A stretch of 64,000 bases of DNA, taken from assembly GCA_950295325.1 (NCBI GenBank), contig OX485803.1, forward strand, positions 20,210,001-20,274,000. Reading direction: 5' to 3'. The DNA is from Polytrichum commune. Lineage: Eukaryota; Streptophyta; Polytrichopsida; Polytrichales; Polytrichaceae. Under the pieces are notes generated by a model. The model was not told where the DNA came from and made no database searches. It was given only the letters and a program-made list of their open reading frames with translations. Both the position numbers and the translations under genes were made by a program. This document shows positions 31,930 to 45,222 of this stretch, piece by piece (within the stretch, counting starts at the first letter, position 1; each line of letters begins with the position of its first letter).

Positions 31930-32900
31930 AGTTCCAGGAACCCGCATGTGCTTATGGGAGGACTACACCCAGGAACGATTATTTTGAATATAAAGTGCTT
32001 TTTGAACCAGTGTATGGATTGCCACAAGTGATTGTTTCTATGGAATGTTTGCGCATGTCGCAGCTGAGCTTGTTACAACAAGTAGTACAGATTGCACATA
32101 CATGGATATGCATCTATTTCTATCACTAGTCGTATTAATTTGACTACTTGTGAAAGCAATGCTAAAAATGAAGACCAAAACAATTCACATGGGTTGACTA
32201 GAGTCAGTCATGAATCTGGAATGCAAGACTAAAGTGAATGAGGAGAGTTGACTATGCGTAGTAGTTTCCAATTGACAACAATGACTAAAACGATTGCAAG
32301 TAGGGAAGAAGACAATCTTTAAGGCCAGCTGAATGCCAATTGTGTGACTAGTTTTAGTCAAGGTAAACCCAAGATTGTCCACCATGAACAATCCCTTGAC
32401 TAATCTCAGTCACACCAATGTGACTAAATATAGTGGAACGTTGTAGCAAAGATGACTATGTTTTATTTGGATTATACACAAATCATTATGACTAGACTTA
32501 GTGAAGCGACATAATTATTGACATGACTAAGTTTTTACTAGGTATAGTCAAGATATTATAACTATCTTTATTAGAGTGGGCACTACGTGTTTACTACTGG
32601 TAGTCAACAATACTTGACTATATGTAGTCGAGACACGGGAGGTCCCAAGGGCGGTGCCAATCGAGGTCCCAAAAGGTCATTGGGAACGTGCATAGGGAAC
32701 GAAATGCCCACAGAATAAACCATAGTCAACTTGTTGCAAGCGACTGGTCCGACCTGACAAGCATTTGACTCACTTTGCTACTACAGTAGTCCTAGTCAAG
32801 TACCTGGTTTTATACCATTTTTAGTCGAAAACCCCAGTCAAAAAAGCCTGTATTTGGCATAGTGACAAGATTAGTCAGCTCTCTATGTTCACATTATTCT
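31930..32900. repeat. TAGTCA/TGACTA-rich subterminal-like region with second CACTAC repeat
   Basis: Dispersed TAGTCA and TGACTA words in both orientations occur every few tens of bases. The second CACTACGTGTTTACTACTGG sequence lies at 32581. This looks like one or two CACTA element ends. An inverted partner ending GTAGTG was not found, so element borders cannot be set. Confidence 0.55.
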
Positions 32901-34570
32901 TCACACTATGCCCGGCCAAAGGCTCCAATTCCTATATTTTATTGGCTATGTATTTTCAGCCCATTTCTTTGGATTCTCAACAAAGTTTGGCCTTTCAATC
33001 CCATGGCCTCTCGACTTGGACGGCCATGGTGTTAAGCAGCCCTTAGTGTGGCATCAAAATTGATGTGTCGTGTTAATAGGAGTACTATCCTTCATGACTA
33101 TCATGTCACTTAGTACAGTTTATCCATTCATTTTCTATTTCAAAAAATACCCCTAACATGTTCATGGTTGATTCATCTCAAATGTGTCTCGCTAGGGATA
33201 ATTTGGGGTCTGTGAAGCAAATTTCAATTTCTGAATGCAATTAAAACGTAACATCCGGGCTTGTACGATTAGGGCCATTATATATATATATATATATATA
33301 AGTTGGCTCATATTCCAATAAGTTTGTCTCACCCAACCACAAGGTGACAACCAGATGGCATGAGACACGTGCTCTTAGAGGATAAGTCCTGAAGGCCACT
33401 CAAAACTAGCACGGTGCATCATTTTTGAAATGGATTATTGGATGAATTAAAAAGGCCTAAAGAGCCAATGGTAGTTGCTCAATTGTGGCTTCACAAGTTC
33501 ACGGCTAGGACTTGGGTGTCATGTATAGGGTACCGGAAGTTCGGTCAAGCTAGGATCGAATTTTGATTAGGGCAAAACCAATAGTGTCATAACACATGTC
33601 TTAGTTTTGAGTGCTAAATTAAGGAGGAATGGTTAATTAGTATGAGTGGTTATGGCAAAGTAAAGACATCGGTAATGTGTTCAGGCCAACTTTTGGCTTC
33701 AAAAATTCACAGGTTTTTAATGTTAAGGAATCAAATTCCCCCTAAAAAATAGCACTCCTAATTTCTATCTTCCTACGTGGGAAAAAATTGCACCACTTTA
33801 TACTTCTTCATAATTGGCACAAAATCTCTTGAGTAATCGGTTATGGGTGCCTCTACTCTAGAAAAGACAAATCATTTCCAATACCCCCCCCCTCCTTCAC
33901 CAATCTTACTATATAGAATCCCCTAAAGCCATGAGGCACCACACACATTAGTCATCATTTACTAACGTGATGGAACGAGTCATGAATAATCACACATCTA
34001 ACTTCCACGTTCGGCATGACGGAGAAAATGTAAGTTAAAAAGACAAAAATTTGGGTTCCTTAGAAAAGGGCACTATTCATAATCAAGTATTTGTCTCCCA
34101 ATTATTGGGAAATAAGTCGACCTCTACTATAAATATGAGTTGGGAGAGAATCTTGCCTATGAAAATTTACAAAAATTTCAAAACTTGCATAACATCATTC
34201 AAATCCAAAACAATGTTTTGTAGGATTGACAATATACCATAGAATATTCCCCACATTCCCCACACCCAGTCTGAATATGGAGGAATATTCCATTGAATAC
34301 TATCAGTCCCACAAAACACTATTATGGATCTGAATAATGTTATGTGAAATCAAACTGTGTTGTGTTTGTTAAATATTGTGATATCAACATCCAAACCTGT
34401 GAAGAATCAATATTCTTCATAAACATATCAATATGAATATCAAGGTGAATTGTGGTGATGAATTATTGAATTGTCTACGGAATTCTTTGTCATGTTTCCG
34501 CTTGCAAGCTTGGATTTGTATCATTGAGCTTGTGAAGAGCATTCTTGATTCCATTCCAAGTTCGCTTTCA
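32901..34570. other. unassigned AT-rich spacer with (TA)n
   Basis: No gene recognised. A (TA)n tract of about 22 bp is present at 33279-33300. The rest is unique AT-rich sequence. Confidence 0.5.
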
Positions 34571-34619
34571 TTCAAAAAAAAATTTAAAAAAAAGGAGAAG
34601 GAGGAGCCGACTCTGAAAG

Positions 34620-34890
34620 TCGGAGCTTCTGGCGGGTTCCGGAGCTCTCAACTCCTGGCTTTGGCGGCCGTCCGGCGGCCGGGCCTGCAGCTCCCCTCCC
34701 TCCCCCCCGGGCTCTTTCCCCGCTCCTTCCCCCAATCACCTTCCTCTCCCTACCTTCCCCTACTCCCTACCTCCCCTCTATTGCCTACCCCCTCACAGCT
34801 CCCCTATCTTCCCCCCTACTGCCTACCCCCTACCCCTATCCCTACCCCAACTACCTCCTACCCAACTACCTATCCCCCCCTTACTACGCG
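34620..34890 (+). repeat. C-rich CCCCTACC/TACC degenerate repeat
   Basis: A degenerate tract of CCTACC, CCCTACT and TTCCCC words. The same type of sequence appears on the far side of the 34895-37627 element (37635-37710). The element may therefore have inserted into this tract. Confidence 0.7.
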
Positions 34891-34894
34891 TCAC

Positions 34895-37627
34895 ATTAAT
34901 CACCCCCCCTCCATGTACATGGCCCACCACGTGGGCATCGTTTCTTTTCTGCCCGTCCCTGAATCAACCCGAGCTTATCGGCAACCGGTTCAGCCGGTCA
35001 TGGTTGTTCGCCGTGGCAGGGTAGTTCGTCATTGTCGCACTTGCTTGGTACTTCTCTGTCGGGCGAGCTAGGTAATGAATTCTGACTTTGGTCCTGCGAT
35101 AGCATAGATCTTGTCCTGCGATTAGAGTGTTGTGTTTGTGCATTTCCCGCCCTTCTTGTCTTGCATGATGTGTGCCTTGCTTGCACTGTGTTTGGAGTGG
35201 ATTTTGGGTTGTGGGTTTTCGAGATGCTTAGGGTTTAGGTTGAATCTTCTTCAGTCGGTGAGTGAAAATGGTCGGGATTTGGAGTTTAAGCCTTCAACCG
35301 AGTGAACGCTACAACCAAATTCATCTTCTTCGGTTAATATCATCTTTCACTTCAAAATTTGAACGGTATGAAAAAGAAAAGTCTGGTGAAATGTTTGGGT
35401 GTCGTCCCGACATTCTTTGCATACTTACTTGAATTTGCTTGGACATGCTCTAGTGCATCCCATATGGCTGCCGATAAGGCTAACCAAGCCAAGGATGCCG
35501 CCGGGAGCGTCCTTTAGCAGATAGGTTCAGCAATTGTTTCGATTGCACCATAGTTCACAGTTATGCTTGAATCTTCTTCTGTCAGTGTGAAAATTCTCGG
35601 GTGTCGGAATTAGGGTTTAGCTTCAACTTGGAAAATTCCAAAGTCTGCTGGGAAATCGATCTTCATCTGTGAACTCTAAAATTTGAACATTCCTAATTGC
35701 TTTAACTTGTGGGGGATTCAATTCTTTCTTAGGCATCATGAGATTTGCGCTGTCTGAACATAGAGCTTTACTTCTTTGAATCTTATCTAGGGCGTACTAC
35801 TGATATATTCTGTGTGCTCACTTGAATTTGTAAGGGTTACATTCTTTCTCGGCCATTGCTGAGATTTGGGTGGGGTGAATGTTTGGGTATTATAAGATTC
35901 TGATACTCTTGACGTCATTGCCTGAATTTGTGAGGGATTCGTTCTTTCATGGTGACGATACTTGCTAATATATTCGTGTTGTCTGTAACCATGGTTTATA
36001 AATTCACAAGAAGCACACATAAGTGATTTAAAAACAATTGGTCTAAAAGGGAGGGTTGCCATCATGCAGGCAAGGGAGAGAGCGTATGAGGAACTGTTGC
36101 CAAACCAATACCCTCAGGTTGGAAGTCCAGGGTAGAAATAAATAAGCAAGAGAGGGACTCAGGTGTTGGCTGTGTGCAACGAACAGGGAAAGTAGCTGAC
36201 AAAGACTTGGGTAGAATCTCAAGGCGACCAGCAGGACGGTTCAATGTCATCCACTGCTCTCCAGTTCCTCCCCCTGAAGATGATGAATCCAGAGGCTCTG
36301 CAGGCTCCAAGCACAGTACCAAACCTAAGCATCAACCATTGATGGGACCATGTGCTTAAGTTGGACATTCTATGGAAGTTAACAAATTAGACCAACAAAA
36401 TTAGTCAAGGTCATTGTATTACAAATAGTCCTCTGCCCTGCAGAACTTTTATTATCCCTTGAAGCAATACATTGAAAGGAACTTTTGGACAGAAATATTC
36501 TCAAGCTCTCCAGAGTTTTGTTTCTATGTTAATCTTCCAACTTGCACTCAAGGAGGGCTAAACTTACTCTTATCTGAAAAAGCAGGCAGTAATTCAAGCC
36601 CAAACTCTGCCCAAACTACAAGAAGCAGAGAGGTTTACTTTTAAGCTTTGGAGTCCACCTCCATCCACAAGCTGACAGATGAAAGGTTCCTTAAATGCAA
36701 CAGACCTCAATAACTACTGCAGGGCACACATGAGCTATTGTACTACATTTCCTCTAGTCACTACCAATTTTGTAGGCAGGGGTTTATATGCTGTCCTTGG
36801 TGGCTTCCTTCTGACATGCTGCAATGGAGACATCTGTACTTAATTTGAAAATATATCTTTTCATAGTTTGGCTTCATTTAGCTTGGTTTGTACAGATTGA
36901 TTGAGAAAGAAGGTCCCGATGGTATGATGCAGAGCAAATTAAGGTGAGAACTTATACTAATACAATACTCACGCATAATGAGGATTGTTCCCAAGGTAAT
37001 TATCAATATTTTTTCTATTTAACCTATAGGAAAGAAAAGGACTGACATGGCTTTAGAGAAACCTCCACTGGCTTGTTCATTAATGTAGGAAGTGCAACCC
37101 TGCAAACAATGGACTACAAACGTTGAAGCAAATGGGACACAAAACATTACAACACAACAAACCTTAAGTTTCCCTACAACCTACACCACAAATTGCAACC
37201 AAAATACAGAAACAAAATGTGAAAAACAAACAAACCCTAATTCAAGAAACACAACAACACATAACCAGTCACTTCCAAGGTAAGCCCCCAACCAGCGCCC
37301 CCAAACCCTAAATTGTTGAGCCGCCGACCCTCAACCCTAAGTCAACACTTTTCAGATCCACATTTTCCGACAGGACAAGATCTGGTTGTGCAGGACAAGA
37401 TCAGTCTTGCAGCACAACAAAAATTTCGTCGACGGATGGCACTGAATTGTCGTCAACGGAGGCTTGGGAACGTCGTCGACAGAGGGCGGGGAACGCTGTC
37501 GACGGGAGCGAGGGAAGCGGGCAGTTGAAAAAGACCAAGCTGCCCGACGTCGCCAAAATTCCTCGAATTCGGGCAGCTTTTGCCGGGCAGCGGCCTGACG
37601 TCATACAGTGGAAGGGGGGTGATTAAT
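34895..37627. mobile_element. candidate 2.7-kb DNA transposon with 19-bp inverted ends
   Basis: ATTAATCACCCCCCCTCCA at 34895-34913 is matched by its inverted copy at 37609-37627 with one mismatch. The flanks on both sides are the same CCTACC-type tract. TTAA is present at both borders, which would suit a piggyBac-type target, but TTAA may equally belong to the TIR. Inside I see no transposase. There is only a 17-codon frame MAADKANQAKDAAGSVL near 35464, GGGCAGC-rich sequence near 37500-37600, and otherwise non-coding DNA, so it would be non-autonomous. Confidence 0.5.
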
Positions 37628-38876
37628 ATGAGCCTCTTACTACCTACCTGCCCCTACCTTCCCCTACTGCCTACCCTACTCGGCCTCCTACCCTACCCGG
37701 CTCCCTAACCGGCTTCATAAATTTGTTAAGATACATTTGAGGGGCCCTTATTTTATATTCTTATTTATATTTGTGTTTTTAGTTGTATTTTTAAATAAAA
37801 TAAAAATAAAATAAAATAAGATAAAAATAAGTGGCTTTATGAAGACAACTTTGGCACAATTTTTGCCAAGCGAGGGAGTTTGGGGTTTTAGGACAACAAA
37901 ACAACGTCCTAATCTCAAGAACAAGTCGACTAGTTTTTGGGATCACAAACATTAGCTTGTTGGAAAGGGTGGAGCATTGCGGGAGAGGTTCGCGGGAGCA
38001 TCCGGCAACACGCGGAGGACGTGGGATCTCGGCGAATTTGCGGTTAGCTTTTTTTTCTCCCGCAACGACTTGATAGAGGTGCTTGGCATAAGCGGGGATT
38101 TTCCATTTTCTTATGTTTATAAGGAAAATAAAGACGTTGTGATTTATTTGGGATAGGTGTAGGATTTACTTTGGATTAGATTTATTAGTTTGTTGAGGGA
38201 TTGTTGTTGGGATTATTTGGGGATAGGTTTATTAGATTGTTGTTGGGATTTATTTGGGGATAGGTTTAATAGATTGTTGAGGAATTGCCTAGAGGTAAAG
38301 CAAATTGGCACATGGAATCCCCATTCGACTTAACAAGATAATTGTTAAGAACGAATTATGTTGAGAAACACAGATTCCAGGAACTTCAGGCAGGAGAGGA
38401 TTTTATGTTGTAGACTAGATGAGCGACGTGCTTATCCAATTTCTTTTCTTAAGCAACAGGGGCTCTTCATTTTGACCACCAACCGCAGGCGGGTGCCGAT
38501 TGGTCGCGGTCGCTTTCAATTTTTGTTTAAGTGTTGTTTTGGGGAAGAGGATCCAGTGCGGTTATTGCATTGTTTCTTGTATTTTGTTGTGGTACCTTCC
38601 CCCGTGGCGGGCTGTTGTGTTGGAGTCTTCCAACATTGCCCCATTTTGTGTTGTCCTAGTTTGTGATAGGGTATTGTGGGGGTGAGGTCGGAGTAATGAC
38701 CGACGAGACCCTTGTGTGTGCACCAAGTGGCGGTGCTTATATTCCCTTATGGTGAGGCTGGATTGATGACCAGTAGACCATAAAATTTGGTGGTGGTTGC
38801 AGGTGCAGGTTGCCTTTGCCCTAATACCACATTAGTTTAGGTTGTTAGCTCCAGTGACTAAATCCATTGCGGGTTT
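37628..38876 (+). other. leader region upstream of the displaced gag start
   Basis: This stretch should hold the 5' LTR and primer-binding site of the split Ty3 element, because gag starts at 38877. I find no TGTGAG...CA-type LTR or clear primer-binding site. It contains A/T tracts (37790-37830) and a partly repeated GGGATTATTTGGGGATAGGTTTA sequence near 38200-38270. The 5' LTR is either diverged or lost. Confidence 0.4.
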
Positions 38877-39322
38877 ATGGTTACAACTCGGAGCAAACAT
38901 TATCGTTCTCCGTCTCCGGCATCATCACAAGATCGATCCTCGGATCTTTTGAACATTGAACCAGTGGTAGCACCCGACGAGGTTTTTTAGCCTACTTCGG
39001 CGTGGGGGACTGTCACTCGGTCTCACGTCCATTGGGTGGGATCATTTGACAAGATGAAAGAGGGGACCCGAGGCGGCATCCGAGACCAATTTTCTGGTCG
39101 AGCGGGGACCATTTCCATGTAAGATTGGAAAATTCGGTTCAAGACATGGATGACGGAGAAGCATCAACGGAATACCAATTTTAATGATTGATATGCGTTT
39201 GAGCTTCTGCCCCAGCATTTGCAGCATGAGGCTCTCCAGACTTATGAGCAGTGGACGGAGGCTCATTGGATGGAGTTGCGTCAGGTTGAGTGGTACTGGG
39301 AGACTCGGGTTGAATTGGTATC
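38877..39322 (+). pseudogene. gag N-terminal half of the split Ty3 element
   Basis: It begins ATGGTTACAACTCGGAGC (MVTTRSKHYRSP), a typical plant gypsy gag start, and runs for 148 codons to WETRVELVS at the copy R border. In-frame stops lie near 38988, 39120 and 39188. The matrix-capsid-like part contains DWKIRFKTWMTEKH and FELLPQHLQHEALQTYEQW. The last codons coincide with the 10-bp target duplication, and the frame is taken up without shift by the minus-strand gag at 7183. The strand is opposite to the rest of the element because of the inversion. Confidence 0.92.
39313..39322. repeat. 10-bp target-site duplication, right half (AATTGGTATC)
   Basis: Reverse complement of 7174-7183. It abuts the GGGGAAAG end of copy R. 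See the left half. Confidence 0.9.
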
Positions 39323-41372
39323 GGGGAAAGTTAGTATGCGAGCGGAAAGCGGAGAGCGAAGACCGAAGAGCGGAGAACTCAATTTGAGACATGAAATGAG
39401 AGAGAAATTGCACCTATAACCGCGGGATTGAGGGAAAAATGTTGAATTATTTTTAGAAACTTTGGAGAGTTATGGACTCTATTACCGTGGAAATAAAGTA
39501 ACATTTCCCTATTCATAAAGTTAATAGATTTTTGAAACATAGAAATATTAAAATAAAATACAAAATTAGGGCTTACATCACTATGACGTCACAATTATAA
39601 TTACCAAAATGGTGTACTATATTTTATATTACGGTAAATTAAATAATATTTACTATTTGAACGTGACACGAAGGAGGTTGGCGAAAAAAATTCTCCACAT
39701 ACAGTCCACCCTCTATTACTGTTACACCTATAAGTGTTAACCATTTCCAAACGTTCACTTTATTCTACTCCCTACATATTGCACACTATAAATGTTAAAC
39801 CTGTTAATTGTTAACAAAACGGTGTTCCCTTCTTTGTAAATTTGACTCTATAAATGTTAACGACTGAAATACATTCATAATTCACCCATGATTTGTAAAC
39901 TTGATATTGAATAAAGTTTTGATTGGGTTTGCAATTTTGTGTATGATATTCTCTCACAATTACTCTTCACAATTGCTTATAGTTAGGACATGTTAAGATT
40001 TGTATATTGTTCAAAGAAGTAATTTTATAATTGTTAACTGTTAACACCTTTATACATGTAAAGTTCGATCCACTCCCGAGGGTTAACATTTATAGAGGGT
40101 GAACATTTGAGGGTGAACATTATAGATGGTGAACAAAAATGAAGAATGCAATGCGGGTAGTATGAATTGGAGTGTGTTGGGTGGTGTGCAACAAGTATTA
40201 TTGAATACTTATGATTCAAGGAAACAAGGAGGAGGTGTGTGAGGCAACAACTTTTTATTGGAGTGGGTGGATGCTACATTGTTTTGTGACTAGCGGTTAA
40301 GATTGTGAGAAGATGGTGGACTAAATTCTCTTTGGAGTATGACGACCACCAAGTGAAGCGTGATTTGAGAACAACGAAAAGATGCATTCAATGAGATAAT
40401 TGGAATATTGAAATCCACACAACACTTCATAAATCCAAATACCGATAAATCAAACCAACAAATCAATCAAACCCAAAATCAATCAACCATGAGGTCGTCA
40501 CTACTAGATTCCCTACTTCCAAAGATACTACCCTCATGGCCGCCCTCATCTGAAGTGGAATCTAAGCTATGGCACTCATTATCCACCTCCGCAGAATGCT
40601 CGAAGAAGTCTAAGGCATGGGGGTCATAACGTGGAGACGGGGAACTAGCTTCGGTAGGAGAAGGTTGTGCCGCTAGTACCATCGCCATATCATGGGCATA
40701 GATAGGCAATGTGAATCCCATGGTGGGAGTACCCAACACATCCGCTCCAACGCCAAGTCTGAAAAAAAACACGATAAATGTAAGAAAGAGGATGGAAAGT
40801 GTAAAAGCTGAATGGACAAAGAAAATAAGCGAAGAAGGTCATCATACTCACTTACTGCGAGGGCTCTGGCCTCGATCGCTTCAAGGCCGGCGGCCTCTTC
40901 TGCGTGCCTTGTGAAGCCTGCGTGGAAGCAACAACAATGGATGGAGCCTTCACCGTAGGCTGAACACTCTTAAGTGGCTTAAGGACACGGTTGAAGGTGT
41001 CCTCGTCCTCCTCAAGAGCAACGATATGGCGCCCAAGCTGCCTGCATGCATGGATAGAAGTCCCTGTTGCGGAGGAAAGGTTAGCAAAGGAAAAAAAAAC
41101 AAACTTAGAAATTGAAAACTAGGATATGTTGGCAAGTGAATTAGGACATACCAACGCCTGCATTAATGTCCACCACAACCTGTCCAATGTCCGTAGTGGC
41201 CATGATCAAGGAGGACATGAAAGAAATATCTTTCTCCCGGGGACCACGCCAAGCTTTGGAGCCGTCCATGAGAGGAGTTGCGGTATAATTCATAATCGCA
41301 TCATCCATGTCGAGCTCAATGCCAAGAGCCTTGAGCTCATTGGCATCGCGAAGGCGAAATGACGAGTGCCGG

Positions 41373-42344
41373 TGTCGCGCACCTCTCCATGAGGAGTGCC
41401 CGAAACACCATGGGCACAAGGGGGACCCCGGAGTGACACCCGGGACTTGTGGCGCCGTTGGTGAGAGGGCCCAAGTGATCCTAGTGTGGGTGAGGGCCCC
41501 GGGCGTTGGGAACGCCTCCCACCCACAAAGACTAGGAGGCATGAGGGTGAGGCCATGAGCTATGCGTAGCTCATGGCGTGGTGATTCTAGAATGCTCAAG
41601 AACACCTCAATCCGAGGTGTGAGCTAGGAGTTATGGCCATTTGAGTGGGGTGCTGTCCCGGGACAGCGCCCTGCTACAGCAGTGCCTGGGAGTGATTCCC
41701 GGGACTGCCAAGGTTCAAACAGGCATAACTTCCTCAAGACTTGCCCGAATGGGGCAAGTGAGGAGTCCATCGGCATCTACGTGAAGCGTAGATGAAGATA
41801 AAGTGGTTGGTTGCTGGAATCAGACATCATACAAGGAATTTATGATGGTCTGAAGCTGCTGGGGGCTTCTAGGCCCAGCGGCTAAGGGAAAATGTCCACT
41901 TGGGCCCAACTCTTGGTAGAGAGACAAGAGGTTGGTTGACGGTGGGGTAGGGGCCCCGCGTGAAGTCCTAGAGGCTTATATGGGTGAGGTGGTGTGGCCT
42001 CATCCACCCGAGGCCGAACGGCACGGCCTCCATGGGCATTTGCCCATTGTGAGGCCATAGTTGCCTAGTATGCTTCGGGTTGTTGTAGTGTTGCTCCGGC
42101 AACGCGATGATCAACATAGGATTGGACTTCCATGGATGGAAGTCCACATTGGGGAAATGGGTTACCGATTAAGGGGTGAGTCCCGAAAGCAAAGTAGGAG
42201 GGTTGGTTCCCTCCTATGAACTATTGGTCCGGGGTAAGAGGAGCTATCCATTAGCATGGCGGAATGCGAAGGGTTAGCGCTCGTAACCTTTGGTAGAAAC
42301 GAAAATTGGCAAGATTATTAAGGGACCTAGCAAGGGTTGCGACA
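41373..42344 (+). mobile_element. 972-bp solo-LTR-type element, family B, copy R only
   Basis: TGTCGCGCACC...GGTTGCGACA flanked by GCCGG at 41368-41372 and 42345-42349. Copy L has the single GCCGG-containing site near 25760. It differs at several positions from the family B copy at 44250-45222, so it is an independent insertion and not a local conversion tract. Confidence 0.93.
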
Positions 42345-44249
42345 GCCGGGGCCGCTTATCAAGGTCAGATCCAATTGTTTTGGTGGCATGAACAAGTAGT
42401 ACAACTTGGAAGAGGTTGGTGGTCTTGTCCTTATGCTTAGCTGAATGTAGGCGAAGACGGTTGACTCCCAGCCACTCCTTGAAGATCGTGAACCCAAAAG
42501 CAGCGAAGTGGTCTTCAATGCTCTCCCTGAAATCACCATTGTCATCTGGATGAAAGAGGAGGAGAGCTCCATCGTCATGCAGGATCTCGTCCGCGAAATC
42601 GAAGAGTTCACCAATAAAATCGGAATCCAATGCATTCCAGGAAGGCACACTATAGGAAGGATCGGAGACATTGGGTACCGGCAGGTTCTCCGGGAGGTCG
42701 GCAATGACAAGATCAGCCATGCCCACATCTGACCTCGCAACGCCTAGAGCTCTCCGCGGATAGGAGGGTGGAAGAGAAAGAATGAAGTTGGAAACATCTT
42801 GAAAATGACGACGTTGATGAAGAATAGAGGCATTCAAGATGCATTCTGAAACAACTGGAGGACGCCTAGCAGATGAAAGAACGGGCGGAGGAGGCGGCCT
42901 GGAAAGAGTAGGAACTTGACTAAGAGTTGCAGTGGATGCAACTGCCGCCTCAGGTGAAGCAGGGGGATCATCCTCCACAGTCTTCAGCTTCCTCGCGCGC
43001 TTCTTTAGTGAAGACTCGTCTTGAGTCGCACGCTTCCTCCTCTTGGACTTCTGAGTGTTGGGCTCATCGAGAGTCGCAACAACCTCATCCGCCTCCGGAA
43101 GCTGACTCTCTAGAAGAACAACCTCATCGCTTTGAGAAGGTGGCTCTCCACCGGAGAGCCGAATCTTCAAGGCCGCCTCCTCATCCGGCTGCCACGTCCT
43201 CTTACACTCCAAGTACCAGCAACACTCGCGGAGATGCGGGAGGGAGAAGTTGCGCTTTTGAGCCGGGGAAAAAATGAAGGTGGGCGAAGAGGAATCCGAC
43301 CATGCATCCAGAAATGGAGGAAGCTTCTTCAAAGCCTTCTTCTTGAAAAGCTCGTGTTTGATGTACCTTCACAACCAAGGAGTGAGGCCAATAAGCAACT
43401 TAGAAAACAACTAGTTTGATATAAATGAGAACAAAAGATGGCCCAACTAACTTACCGGAAAATTAAGCGCTTGACAATGTTGTCAGCGCCTTTGACATCC
43501 TTCCACCACGTCCCCTTTCCATAGATATCTGACCCTGAGAAGTGACCAATGAACGCCTTATCCCAAAGGCAAATTCGCCACTTCTCCAAGTAATCCGGCA
43601 ACGAATCAACTTCCATGTCTCCGTCAAGCCCACCCAATGCACTTAGTATATCCGGTAACTCCTTGACCGCAGCATCCTCTAGCTGTGAAGGAATTCAAGG
43701 CGAACATGAGAATTGGCACAAAATGAAGAATTGAAAGGTAAGCAAAGAAAATAGGATAGACGTACCCCTGCCCAGAACGCTGCTTTATTGAGCCAAGATT
43801 TCAAGTTGTCCTCGCTTGCAGGACTTTTGGGAAACCGGATAGCTTCACGATTGAAACTTCCACTGTTCCACCACTTAAGCCAACGGGCTTTATACTCTGG
43901 CTCGACAGCGGCAGTGGCAATGAGTTGCAATTTCTCCAATGTCATCTCAATCTTTTGAGAATGGTGGGCGCTATAATGCCTAGTAATCTGAAACAAATGC
44001 AATCAAAATAGAAGGCCAAGTAAATTTTAGAATGTTTACTGAAAAAATGCTGCAAAGAATGCAAGCAATACGAAAAACATAATTCCAAATTGGATGACAA
44101 GGAGATTACCTCATCTAGGAACTGTTTTCCAAGGGCAGGGTTTGCGATCGACTGTTGTTTGTTGAACTTGTGCCCAAGTTCCTCAGACGTCTTCTTAATT
44201 ACAACGTCCAATACATCACTCAACCCCTTCCCTGACTGCTCATCTAGAG

Positions 44250-45222
44250 TGTCGCAACCCTTGCTAGCCCCCTTAGCAATCTTGCCAATTTTCTTTTCTA
44301 GCAAAGGTTACGAGCGCTAACCCTTCGCATACCGCCATGCTAATGGTTAGCTCCTCTTACCCCGGACCATTAATTCAAAGGAGGGGAACCAACCCTCCTA
44401 CTTTGCTTTCGGGACTCACCCCTTAATCGGTAACCCATTTCTTCGATATGGACTTCCATCCATGGAAGTCCAATCCTATGTTGATCATCGCGTTGCCGGA
44501 GCAACACTACAACAACCCGAACCATACTAGGCAACTATGGCCTCACAATGGGCCAATGCCCATGGAGGCCGTGCCGTTCGGCCTCGGGTGGGTGAGGCCA
44601 CACCACCTCACCCATATAAGCCTCTAGGACTTCACGCGGGGCCCCTACCCCACCGTCAACCAACCTCTTGTCTCTCTACCAAGAGTTGGGGCCAAGTGGA
44701 CATTTTCCTTTAGCTGCTGGGCCTAGAACCCCCTAGCAGCTTCAGACCATCATAACTTCCTTTTATGATGTCTGATCATAACAACCAACCGCTCCATCTT
44801 CATCTACGCTTCACGTAGATGCCGATGGACTCCTCACTTGCCCCATTCGGACAAGTATTGAGGACGTTATGCCTGTTTGAACCTTGGCAGTCCCGGGAAT
44901 CACTCCCAGGCACTGCTGTACCAGGGCGCTGTCCCGGGACAGCGCCCCACTCAAATGGCCATAACTCCTAGCTCACACCTCCGATTGAGGTGTTCTTGAG
45001 CTTTCTAGAATCACCACGCCATGAGCTACGCATAACTCATGGCCTTCCCCTTGTGCCTCCTAGTCTTCATGGGTGGGAGGCGTTCCCAACGCCCGGGGCC
45101 CTCACCCACACTAGGATCACTTGGGCCCTCTCACCAACGGCGCCACAAGTCCCGGGTGTCACTCCGGGGTCCCCCTTGTGCCCATGGTGTTTCGGGCACT
45201 CCTCATGGAGAGGTGCGCGACA
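44250..45222 (-). mobile_element. 973-bp solo-LTR-type element, family B, copy R equivalent of 18760-19732
   Basis: Reverse complement of the copy L insertion with the same duplicated target, here TAGAG at 44245-44249 and 45223-45227. It shows that the insertion was present before the giant element duplicated. Confidence 0.92.

Noticed and set aside
32581-32612. Complete CACTA element starting here
   Set aside because: No inverted terminus ending GTAGTG found downstream within the window.
34433-35071. 212-codon proline-rich ORF
   Set aside because: It runs through the C-rich CCTACC tract and into the 34895 element border; composition artefact.
35464-35517. 17-codon frame MAADKANQAKDAAGSVL, LEA-like
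   Set aside because: Too short, ends in a stop, no continuing exon identified; noted only inside the element entry.
37628-38876. 5' LTR of the Ty3 element
   Set aside because: Looked for TGTGAG...CTCACA or a primer-binding site before gag; none convincing.
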